From NCBI GenBank assembly GCA_900088475.1, contig FLMG01001812.1:1-33609 (forward strand): a DNA stretch of 33,609 nt, read 5' to 3'. The DNA comes from Hyphochytrium catenoides. Lineage: Eukaryota > Sar > Hyphochytriomycetes > Hyphochytriales > Hyphochytriaceae. Positions 1-9,635 of the stretch are shown in pieces (position 1 is the stretch's first letter; each line of letters begins with the position of its first letter). Under the pieces are notes generated by a model that made no database searches, was not told where the DNA came from, and saw only the letters and a list, made by a program, of their open reading frames with translations. The position numbers and the translations under genes were made by a program.

Positions 1-1260
1 AGAGTCAGATGAAAGAACGTGAGAGAAAAGTTTGATCCTCAACAATCTGTAATTCTGTCCTTCTGTGTTTCAGCAACTGCTCTCCCACCTAACTCTAATT
101 GAAAATGACCGCCTTTGCTATTTCCATCCGCAGGGACTCTTTCGTTCCTGTCGTACATGCATCTCAACATTAGCCTTTAACATTTCGCCTTGGTCCTTAA
201 CCTAACGCCTCCCGTGCCTGGCGAGCGGCGCTAAGTTCCTTTGAGGAATGATAGCGTGAGTTCTTAGTCTTGTTCTGGAACTTTTCAACTGACTGAAATA
301 GTTCTTAGGTTCTCTACTAAGCAGCATATCTACTCTGTTCTTCATTGTACCTCCTAACTTATGTTCTCCTTGCGCTACCCTACTTGCCATATCGGCTACT
401 GTCAATTCTCTTCAACATCCTTTGTAAGTCCTGTAAGCGCTCATTAATACTGTACCTTGGACAGGTATCCGCAGCGTTCTGGCTACTTCAATGTCGCTAT
501 CTAGGTAATGTCTCCTTCCATGTCCTTTGGGTCATCCTCCCTAGGTGCCTTATCCTCCGTGCCCTGATTCCTGTATGTTATATTTGCCGTGTAGGTAGCT
601 TTTCTCTCTCCATAGTTAGGGTTCTGTAGTGTCTGTACGTAGGTCTACTGTATACGCGTGTTTGTCTTCCGTCTCAGACCCTGTCACCTGGCACAAACCA
701 CTGTGGAATTGTTCCTCATCCGTGTAACATACGTCCTCCTTGGAGTGCTCCATTCTTTCTTCTGACTCGCCAGGTCCTTGGTTAGTAAGGGCAGAGAGTG
801 ACTCTCGTGAGCAACTTGTGATCTTCCTAGATTTAGTAACAGGTCCCTCACTCCTACGTCCCCGCTCTGGCTTCTCTCAGCCCCTATCCTCCAACTGCTT
901 CTCCTGTGCAAATAGCATCAGCTGCTCTTTCTCTCCTTTCCTCTTCGTCTACATCTCCCTCAACCGTAGCAACTACTGTCCCAATATTCTTCCTAACCTT
1001 ATGATAACATTCCCTTTGCCCCTTTGCAATCGCCTTACTTTTTTCCTAAACCTACATGCTCTTCACGCCCGCCGTATTCCAACAACTATTTCTTTGGTTC
1101 CTCATTCCTACCTTCCCGCTCCTGCTTCTCTCTGCTCCTTCTGGTAAATTCTGTCTTCTGTACAAATTCTTCTTGGTGCTCTCTCTCTCCCTTCTCTTAG
1201 TCGACTTCGCTGACACCACTCACTCTCTTCGCACATATAGTTGGTAGCCTGCTCATTTAC
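1..1260. other. Pyrimidine-rich stretch without a recognisable gene
   Basis: The + strand is rich in C and T, especially 880-1260. The longer open frames on the + strand (345-629 and 740-1147) are low in complexity, rich in Ser, Leu and Pro, and lack motifs. The second does not begin with ATG. I see no domain and no convincing splice pattern. This could be a promoter or UTR region of a gene outside the window, or simply biased intergenic DNA. Confidence 0.5.
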
Positions 1261-1413
1261 CCGTCCCCAACCAAGGAAGGGAGCATGCTCCATGCGTCAG
1301 CTTCCTCTTTCTCCTCCTCTACTACTTCCTTTTGTATTGCATTCCGAGGGATAGAAGTAAGGGAAGGTAGAAATGGAGGAAATGGATTACCACAAGGAGG
1401 GCGCGCCAGCGCC

Positions 1414-1463
<50 letters not shown>
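1414..1463. repeat. (GA)n microsatellite
   Basis: About 50 bases of nearly uninterrupted GA dinucleotide with a single AA interruption near 1431. It creates a Ser-Leu tract on one strand and an Arg-Glu tract on the other. Those account for the apparent ORFs over 1257-1682, which I do not call genes. Confidence 0.95.
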
Positions 1464-1465
<2 letters not shown>

Positions 1466-1734
1466 CACGGGAGATCAGAAGGGACAGAAGCAGTGCGAAG
1501 GGGATAGACATATGGAAGGAGATAGACGGGAGACAGATGAGCAAAATAGTAGAGAGAGATGAGGGGAGGGGCAGATAGTATATTATGAAGCGAAAGTGTG
1601 ACTTATTATAACGGATGGCGACGTTTACCTCCTTTGTTCCTTCGTCTACTCTTGCATCCTTATTATTCAGCGACTCTCGCATTACCTTTCCTTTTCACTT
1701 TCTCGATACTACTAGCCTACGCTTCCAGATTAGG

Positions 1735-2680
1735 TGCAAACTCTTACGTGTTGGTCTAGGTGCCATAGGCCTCCTCCTTAGCGCCAGTCATGGTGGCCAG
1801 TGGAGGTGGTGAAGCCTGGTACCAAACTCGATACCACGCTACGACGTGCGAGCGTAGGTGCCAGCCATAGAGTGCCAGCAGCGGGGAGTTGTCGGCCTCA
1901 AATGAAAGCTGTAGGCCGGAAAAGGCCATCGTAGCTGTCAAGCTATGTACGCCTTGGGAATGTTTTTGATGCCAGTTTCGCTGCCAGCCTTAGTAAGTGT
2001 GAGCCGAACTTGCAGCGTATGTCTTATCGATACCAAGCTAAGTAGGTATTAGCCTAGCCTAGGAGGCCTACTTGATTGCATGGCGTGGTGCCTGAAGTAG
2101 TTGCCCGCTTAGATACCACACCAAGGTGTCCAGCAGCTCAGAACACAGGCAGCCGCAGATGTAGCTTAATTGGCCTCCTTGGTGTCAGTCCCGGTGCCAG
2201 GATAGGTAGCTGCCTAGGTAATCATTGTATGTGCAGGTCTACTCTTAGCTCCGGCATTTGGGCCAACGTGTAGGTAAGTATTAGCGTTGTTATTGCTGAT
2301 CTGCCCCCGCTTTTATTAGCGTCAAGGTGCCTTGGTGTCGGCCCAGGTGCCACCCTTAAGACCACACTTATTTGCTATCTTGGTTAGGTTATAAACCCTA
2401 ATACTAAGCGGCATGTACCCGCTTAGAAGATGCCAAGCCCCATACCAGTATTACGTGGAAGCCAACTACCTGTCATCCTCATTCTACGCTTTAGTTGTCA
2501 GCGAAATTTGCTATCCGGGCAGGCAGTAGGGCCACCCCTGGTGCTAACGTAGGTGTGTGCCAAATGCCAGGCTTAGGGCCAGTCAGTCTACGTGCCAGCC
2601 TTAGGTACAGGCTTTGGAGACCAATTGGTTCTTACTCTTGAAAAATCGACACGCCTAGGTGCCTGCGTATGTTCGAGTCT
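1735..2680. repeat. Degenerate minisatellite-like field (GTGCCAG / CCTTAG words)
   Basis: Short words such as AGGTGCC, GTGCCAG, GCCAGCCTTAG and TTAGGTA recur every few tens of bases in diverged, irregular copies. No protein frame is conserved. A similar texture resumes at 3907-4320, on the far side of the recombinase relic, so the two blocks were probably one array before that insertion. The period is too degenerate to state by eye. Confidence 0.5.
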
Positions 2681-3086
2681 ACTTGTCAGGCTAGCTGTAT
2701 CCGGCTGTTTCAGAAAGATTATTACCAGATTACTAATTTCTTCTGCTCACCCGGATGACGTGACAGAGCATAGGCAAGCCTCTGGCTGGAGGGATCAAAC
2801 AGCTCGAGGGTCTCGCTCACCCTTGGACATCCTCCTATAGTTCCAGCGGCCGTGAAACGAGAAAGAGGCGCTTTAAGTACCGGAACTGCCCGATAGCAAA
2901 GTCGCTGTTATTTACTGCTTGCATTCCTTCCTTTCCGCTGATGCCGACCCCGATGTGCGCCTCCTACAGAGAGAGAAGTGAGAAGAGATGCAAAGACTGA
3001 ATTAGAGAGAGAGAGAGCTTGACAAAACTAGCCTGGGAGCTCTCCTTGCCGCATAGCTGGGTCAAGCGGGAGGAGGCTCTTGGGCG
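2681..3086. other. No gene seen; short GA run
   Basis: This non-coding stretch lies between the repeat field and the end of the recombinase relic. It contains a short GA run near 3002-3017. The open frame 2592-2840 on the + strand shows no recognisable domain. Confidence 0.4.
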
Positions 3087-3906
3087 TCAGAGATTAGGTC
3101 GTCGTAGCAGTGGGTTGGGTGCGCGCTTAGCTAAGCGAATATTGGGAGTGATAGTTTGAGAGCTCCTGCCTGCTTGGGCCCTACCATTCTCGCCGCGTGT
3201 CTTCCGTCTGGACGAGTTGATAGGCCGGGAAGCCTTGTTGGTAACGTCAGAGTGCCAGGGTCCCAAGAGCTTGATCTTTAGGTAGCCCGACCGTTCATTA
3301 GTGTAGTCGCCTCCTACCCTCAGGGGATGTGTTGAGTACCGTTCGGGCGGATTTCCGCAGGCTGCTGCTGCTTGCTTCAACAGCTTGCCCACGTCCTCCG
3401 CAGAAAAGTGATCCCGGGTCGGCCCTATCGCTAACCTCCCGCTCGTCACCTGGATGACCTCAGGCCGAGTGAACCACCTTCAGAAGACAGCCCGTTTTGA
3501 CAGGGCACAGAAGAGAGTGTCCTGACCTCCGTAAGCGACGTTGAGACCCTCTCCCGATCTGGTCGTCGTTTTGCCGCCGCGTAAATCGATAGAGACTGCT
3601 TCTGTCCTAGTGCTATCTCTGCATGGTCTGCCGGCGCAGTCTCAAAGCTGTAGGTCGTTGATCCTTAGAACGTTGGAACCATATCCTCTGCAGTAAGCAG
3701 CGAAAGCGCCAAGCTGCTCAGTTGACTGTTTCTACTGCGCTGCACGGGTGTAGTCAGCTGTGCCTCCCCTCTCCGTTGCCACTGTGTCTAGGTTCTGGGC
3801 AGGGCGCCAAAGGCTGAGGCTGATTGAGCATACCTGAGACTGAGGAGCGAGGTCAGCGTCATTCTCTAACCGCGCCAGGGAATCCTACTATCCCCTGGAT
3901 ATTTCG
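3087..3906 (-). pseudogene. Decayed tyrosine recombinase (DIRS/Crypton-type)
   Basis: Read from 3906 down to 3087, this is a broken tyrosine recombinase, the enzyme that inserts DIRS-like or Crypton elements by site-specific recombination. The upstream part (3906-3718) is shared with four or five other sites in the window and encodes a segment containing NLDTVATERGGTADYTR. Traces of the catalytic domain follow in shifting frames. They include IDLRGGKTTTRSGEG, which fits the beta-strand lysine region, and RYSTHPLRVGG, which fits the family box with the HxxR signature (His-Pro-Leu-Arg here). LLGPWHSD then matches the usual G-R-W-x-S segment. Internal stops and frame changes interrupt the reading, and no convincing nucleophilic tyrosine is visible, so it is inactive. 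The last open stretch is 3449-3087. Most middle residues of the catalytic domain are lost or unrecognisable. It could derive from a DIRS element or a Crypton. Confidence 0.7.
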
Positions 3907-4320
3907 CCTAATCTAATTTGCCTACCTAGATGTCAACCTACCTGCCAGTCCCAGTGGCAGGCGATTTACTGCGGTAGCTTGGTATCAGGCTAAGCATTCG
4001 TGACTGACCATAGTCCTTACGCAGCGCCAGCTTCCTGTCAGTCTTCTAGATGCCAACCTCAACCTACTGCTTAGGACTAGTTTGCCGGAATAGGTGCTAG
4101 ATCGGTTCCAGGCTTGGACCAGCCTAGTATTACGTACCAGCATTAATGACTGACCCTACCTCTATGCAGGACCAACCCAGATGTGCGCTGAGGCGTCGGC
4201 ACTAAGTCAGGCAGCACCCAGAAGCGAGCTGAAGTAATTGACCCTAACGCTAAGCGTTCAGTGGCAGGTCAGCCACGCGTGCCAGAAGAAATGCGCTGAT
4301 ATTATGTCTTAAGGCATCGT
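3907..4320. repeat. Second block of the degenerate GCCAG/CCTAG repeat field
   Basis: The texture is the same as in 1735-2680, with recurring words such as GATGCCAACC, TGCCAG, CAGGCTTGG and AGCCTAGTATTACGTACCAG. Inverted pairs such as AGGCT...AGCCT occur near 4112-4128. No coding frame is seen. Confidence 0.45.
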
Positions 4321-7300
4321 TTTCAACAGTACCCTTTCTCTTGCTCACCTACCCGAGAGTTATGATGGTCTTGTGTGCCCTTTCTTCTCCTCCTCTCTCT
4401 CCGAATGTGATTGCTGAGGAAATCAGCAGTTATGATGGCTCCTTTCCTGTCTTGATGGTGGACCGGGCGTAAGACAGACCAAGACTTCGTAGCGTGCTTC
4501 TTTCTTTTGTTTATGCTTGCTTCTATCCTTAACCGGGATGAGAGGGGACATACACTCAAGGGAGGTGAATGGCAGACGCTAGGGAGCTCGACATTCGAAA
4601 AAAGTCAAAAGCAGCGAGAGAAAGAAGTACCGGGGCTAGCTATTGATGGCTCACACTATACAACCTATTAGAGGCTAGTAAGATGGCAAGAATATCACAT
4701 GAATGAGAGCGCAAAGAGGAAGACGGCAAAGGTAAAGAAGTTCAGAGCAACAGGTATGAAATGTCTAGTAGGAGCAAGCGGACGGAAAGGAAGGAGAGTA
4801 TGAATGAAGTTCGACGAGACAAAGAGCACAAACGGGAAATAAGAGAGGAGACGGAGGAGGGCCTCAAGTAAAACGAGACACTGAGTTCGGAGGGACGAGG
4901 GATAGTGTTTTTGTTCAGCACTTATGATACCCAAAGCAGCAGCGTGAGAAGGAGAGATGGCTGAATCAATTGTAAGAGTACCACAAGCTAGGAGAGCAAA
5001 ACAGGCTAAGGAATAAAAAGTAAGAAGAGAAAGCGAAGCTCAAGGTAGTCAGCTGTAGGAAAGCTTACAAGAAAGCGGAAAATGGTGGGCCATTTTCTAC
5101 GACAAGGGAGCGTAGCCAAGAGGGCGAAATGAAGGAGATGGGATCCGGCCTTCACCCGTACTTACTGAAAAGAGCCGAACAAGAGTGAGCCAAGACGGAG
5201 ATCAAGCTGAGAGAACCACCCAAAAGGTGCAGACACGGAGGACAACAAAAAGAGCAAATGTTACGACCCTAAGAAGCAAGGCAAGTGGGACAGGGAGGGA
5301 CTATCCAGAACGAGTGAAACATGCAACAGCATACAGATTACTTATCTCCCCCAAGCAATAGAGACACCAAGGGAGATTGTATTTAGAGGCAACGACAAGA
5401 GATCACCAGGACGAGTGCAAGATTAAGATGGAGCAAATGAAAGAAGGAGTGGTAGAGTGCACTGAAGGAGGCAACCAAGCATATATATAAATGTATAAAG
5501 AGAGAGAGAGAGACACACATCTTAAGAAGAGAGGCAGGTAGTGAGAGGTGGTGAGGCGGAAAGCAATGGTCCATATTATAGGCTCTCATTACAGGGTAGA
5601 ACTAGACGAATTATTTAGGAGTGTAGAAAGGGAAAAGGGAGGCAGTGAGGAAAGAAGTCGGAAGACCGAAGGAAGAATTGGGACGTGAGGAAAGGAGAAA
5701 GAAAACAGCGAGAAGGAGAGAAAGACAGACAGAGACCCTATGCGAGAGGGTCATGGTGAAGGTGATGGGAGGCGAGTCAACCTGAGACGAGAAATCTTTA
5801 CTCTCCTTCTCTACCTCTCCACTCTATCTAATCAAAGTTCCCAGGGGCGAAACCCAATTCTGACATGATTTCTCCTGCTTGGCTCTATGTCAATCTATCA
5901 TAAAGAAGACAAGGCTGAGTTATGAATAGTATCCGCGATGCTATTATGAAAGCGGTTGGGAGAGTAGCAGCAAGAGGAGAGGAGTAGAGGAAGGTTCATG
6001 ACTGAGGAGGGAAAAGGTCGTAGACATTGTACGAGGAGAAAGAGAGCGTGCAAGGAAATAACGGAGGAGAGGTACAGCGAGAAAACGAGGAGAAAAGAAG
6101 GTGAGGGAGTCTGTGACTGGAGAGAGAGAGAGACGGGAAGAGAGACAGACACACGGGAGAAAGGAGCTAGTGGAGAGAAGTTGATGACTTTTAGCAGAGG
6201 TAGATGTTGATGATGTCTGAAGCTCTGACTGGATGAACATGTAACAAAGGGACCTTGATGATGATTATGTGTCAATTGGAATGACTGTCACTCTTGGTGC
6301 TCTATCTGCGACCAGCGACTGGAAGAAATAACTTGGGAGAAGGAGAAAGAGAAGCAAGAAAAAGGCCTGCTGCAGGAGGAAGAGTAAGAAGAAAGGCAGT
6401 CATGGTGAAGAGAGATAAGGTTAGAGAAAGAGGGAAAGACCCAGCGGTAGATAGCAAAGAAGAGGCTAGGTAAGACCGAAAAGGGAAGGCAGAGGGCCAA
6501 TATGAAGAGGAACGAGAGATTTAGGGTAACATAATAGGGAGAAGAGAAAGAGAGTCAAAGTAAGAAAGCAAGGCGGAACAACGGAAGAGACAGGAGGCAA
6601 ATCTGGAGAAAAACAGAATGATTGATCAGTATGAAGGCGCTTCGTCTTGAGAAGTTAATTCATATTTAACTCCAGATTCCCTCTTTGTTGCGCCCTCCAC
6701 CTCCGCTGTCAACGAAAAAAGCAAACTTGGCGGTGCCTCGAGCCTAGCCTGCCACCTGAAACCTTTGGCTGCCTAAGATGATGAAAGTTGAAAATGGAAG
6801 GCTCTCAACTTTGCAGCAGTTTGTGATGCACATGGGAAAAAGGCTCTGGGGGAGGGGGTGGGTTGTAGCGAGATTGCATCGCGAGGAAAGGCACGGAGCA
6901 CTCCCTTAGAAGCCACATACATTGCATCCCTCTCGCTTTAGCTCTCAAACGTTATACGCGGTCTGATATGATCTCTTCTGTTTCCCCGCCCTAGTGGTCC
7001 TGGCCTGAATATCTGTACAAAGATAGAACCTTGTCAAGGATAGGTTGGAAGAGAGAAAAGGTTTAGAGAGAGAGAGAGGGGTACAAGAAGGCCAAGATGG
7101 AAAAGAGAGGAGAGTAGCAGCTCACGAAGGTGGAGGAATCAAAGAACAGAGACACTTACACAAGCAGATAAGACAACCGAGGATAATCGAGACTGCAGAA
7201 GTATGACGAGCAACAGACAAATAGAGAGGAAGTCAAGAAGAGCAGCAGAAGGGACATAGAGAGAGAATAGAGAAAGACCAAATTAAATGATCAGTAACAG
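4321..7300. other. Purine-rich, geneless 3-kb block
   Basis: The + strand is dominated by A and G over most of 4560-7290, with many GGAGA, GAAAG and AGAGAG words. The apparent minus-strand ORFs here (for example 4695-4934, 5898-6275 and 6288-6500) are Ser/Leu/Phe-rich translations of that bias and have no motifs. I see no RNA gene, splice pattern or domain. A short interval near 6650-6830 is closer to average composition. Confidence 0.5.
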
Positions 7301-8139
7301 AGTCTTCATCGTGTCGCATTAACTTACATATCGTCCTCAAACACTTGCCCCTCCGATAGCAATTTGACATGTGGCCGCTGTGTCCGAGGTGGAGAAGTAA
7401 CTCAGCAGATGAGTATATGAACCATCTGAGCAGCTCTGACTCTGACTCATCATACAGGACAGCAGTTTCTACAGCTACCTCAAGTGCTTCTCAAGTGCTT
7501 CATCCCCGCTCGTAGAGTCTCGTCTGACTGCACCTTTCTTCTTGGGAGTAACAGCAGTTGTTGGGGCGCTGGGCGCCGGACCTTATCGCTGCTGCTACGG
7601 GATTGGGCAGTCGCTGTGATGGGGGTAAGATGAAGCTAACAAAGCGGTGGCCCGACATTTGTTCGATTGGAAGTAGCATTTTTTAGTGGTGGGTGTCATT
7701 ACATTCATCATGGAAAATGTTCTGATGCTCAGCAAGCACTGCTTTAGTACACTCCCAGGTCTTACGATAAAACAAGATAAGCCCAATAAAGAGTCAATGC
7801 ACTTAAATTCTCGACACTACCGTCCAGCTTCTAGGACCTTCTAAGACTCTTTCATCGATCATCAGATACTATGGAAAAGCAGAAGGCCCTTGATAAAGCG
7901 CTATGTGACGTTGAGCAGGCCAAAAAACCCGGTGTAGGTGCATAGGTCAAGAAGTAGAGATTTATATTGAAGGCCCAGGAGGATTTGACGTGAGCAGCAC
8001 AAGGGTACTTAACGTGAGCAAGGGAAGGAGAGAAATGTTAGCTTTTAAAACACCAGGGCTACAGTGGAGGCGACTCGCCGTCTACAGTGAAGGTCCCATC
8101 ATCCATTATCCATTATGTGCCTCCCCTATCCGTGCTGCG
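7301..8139. other. Intergenic, nothing recognised
   Basis: Composition is mixed. The small minus-strand frame 7595-7786 has no recognisable domain. I found no tRNA-like cloverleaf, no transposon terminus and no repeated block. Confidence 0.4.
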
Positions 8140-8205
8140 CGCTGAGTCCATCTTCGTTGTTCTTCTGAGCAGCAGGCGGCAGACGCTGAGGCTGACCGAG
8201 CAAAA
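8140..8205 (-). pseudogene. Fragment of the recombinase-gene 5' segment
   Basis: Read on the minus strand, the core around 8202-8172 matches the shared segment found at 3718-3906, 16304-16485, 24324-24495 and 32103-32290. The shared words are TCGGTCAGCCTCAGC and CTGCCGCCTGC, followed by a degraded tail. In one frame it reads CSVSLSVCRLLLRRTTKMD, parallel to the other copies. It is too short to be functional. Confidence 0.55.
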
Positions 8206-8392
8206 CTGAAGATAGTTTACCTTGGAAGAGACACCCAAGAAGGTAGGAGGATTTTGTATCATAAAAGCATCTTGTGAGAGGGAATGGTTCAGGTTGGGCA
8301 GCAACTTACCAAGAACAACAACAGTAGTGCAAGACAATTTAGGGCTTCGTCGTCGCCTGTCCAGAAAAAGAGAACGACTAATAAAACAACTA

Positions 8393-8458
8393 AAGGCGCT
8401 ATGAAGCTGACCTTGTCAACAAGTTCATTATTACTAAGGCGCTATGAAGCTGACCTTG
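8393..8458. repeat. Short direct duplication, 43-base offset
   Basis: The same 23 bases, starting AAGGCGCTATGAAGCTGACC, occur at 8393-8415 and again at 8436-8458. This is a local tandem duplication immediately left of the retroelement. It affects no recognised gene. Confidence 0.85.
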
Positions 8459-8624
8459 CCAGCTTCTTGATCCCGTGTCGCTCCGTCAAGGGTCCGTCCA
8501 CCCGCCCAATTTCAGGCCATGATGCCTCACTCCTCTGATAAGCCATAAGTTTCCAAAGCATAGGTAGCGTTATCCTGCACTTCTTTTTATTATGTTCCAC
8601 ACTGCTGCTGATAGTGCGATGATG

Positions 8625-8777
8625 ATGTCCTCTTATTGCAAATAAGATCATTATCACTTGACAATATCCGTCATTCAATCGTATCAAATCTAGTATTTGA
8701 TAGATTGGATGACTGTCTGAGAGAGGGAAATCTCCTCTCTCTCTCAGTTTGTCTTTTTCCCTCTCTCAGTGACGACT
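8625..8777 (+). repeat. Retroelement repeat A1
   Basis: These 153 bases are matched at 12320-12472 with one difference (CTAGTAT here, CTGGTAT there). The repeat is itself built of hairpins. TCTTATT...AATAAGA lies at the start. A near-perfect inverted repeat of about 19 bases follows, running from GTCATTCAATC to GATTGGATGAC. A GA/CT-rich pair (GAGAGAGG...CCTCTCTCTC) closes it. Confidence 0.93.
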
Positions 8778-9635
8778 GATTCAGCTACTACGCAGCTCAG
8801 TCCTCCCTTTTGAGAGAAGTCGGCGACAGCTCCAACCCTTACGATTTGGTTAGTGGTTGTATCACGAAAGGGAACTTTGGTCGGCCAAAGGACAGCCGGT
8901 GAAGAAACATTAATCACCAGAAGGCCACGAAAGCGCAGCATTCTTTCCACTGCCAACTGTCAGTAGCTGTAAACTCTTCCTCTTTACTGCTATTCTGGCA
9001 GTCGAGTCTGTCTTCTTCTTTCATCTTCCGAGACATCAACAACGTTAGCACTTAGGTGGAAACAACGACAGGACTTTACGGCGACAGAGAAGTGGGACAG
9101 AAAGATTGCGGTGTGCTTCGCATTGCGAAGAGCAAGTGGTCATCAGCAGAAGCAAAGCGGTTAGTAGCAAACGAAGATAGTCGTCTCATTGGCGACGAGG
9201 AATCAACGCGAGCATTGAGGTATCTTTTGTGCTTCCGCTCCTACGGTCAGCGTAGAAAAGCGGCGGTATCTTGATCAAACGCTTAGCTGAGGAATAAGCG
9301 CCTGGGTGCCATCGGGAAAGGCACAGGACACGAAAAAATCACAGCACTAAGGAAGTGCAACACCTCCAAACAACGAATGCTGCTGGAAGCTGTTGTTGTG
9401 AGAACACATAGTAGAGCTGGAGCCTGCCAACTCTAGAGATCAACGCCCAAGGACCAGAGAGAGAATAGTGGAGACATCTACCAGCAGTAGCGCTGTTGCT
9501 GCTCACTAAGGGTGGCCAAAGAGGGGCCATTAGCTTCTCTAAAAAGAGCATCGTCGTCACGATTTGGAGAAACGCTTTCCGTCAGTGAAGCCTGTTTCAG
9601 CCTCGGGAGGAAAAGAAACGGGTTCACTAACAACG
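8778..9635 (+). other. Retroelement leader; no clear Gag
   Basis: The stretch lies between repeat A1 and the first ATG of the RT ORF. The best + strand frame (9056-9274, 72 codons, beginning with GTG) shows no Gag hallmarks and no zinc knuckle. The RT frame is closed upstream by a TAA at 9540-9542. A Gag gene was either lost or is too diverged to recognise. Confidence 0.5.

Noticed and set aside
1257-1682. Ser-Leu repeat ORF (minus) and Arg-Glu repeat ORF (plus)
   Set aside because: Both are translations of the GA microsatellite and have no other protein features.
5898-6275. Series of Ser/Leu/Phe-rich minus-strand ORFs across 4321-7300
   Set aside because: They mirror the purine bias of the + strand, overlap in two frames, and show no motif or splice pattern.
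9056-9274. Gag gene of the retroelement
   Set aside because: Only 72 codons from a GTG, with no zinc knuckle or capsid-like features.
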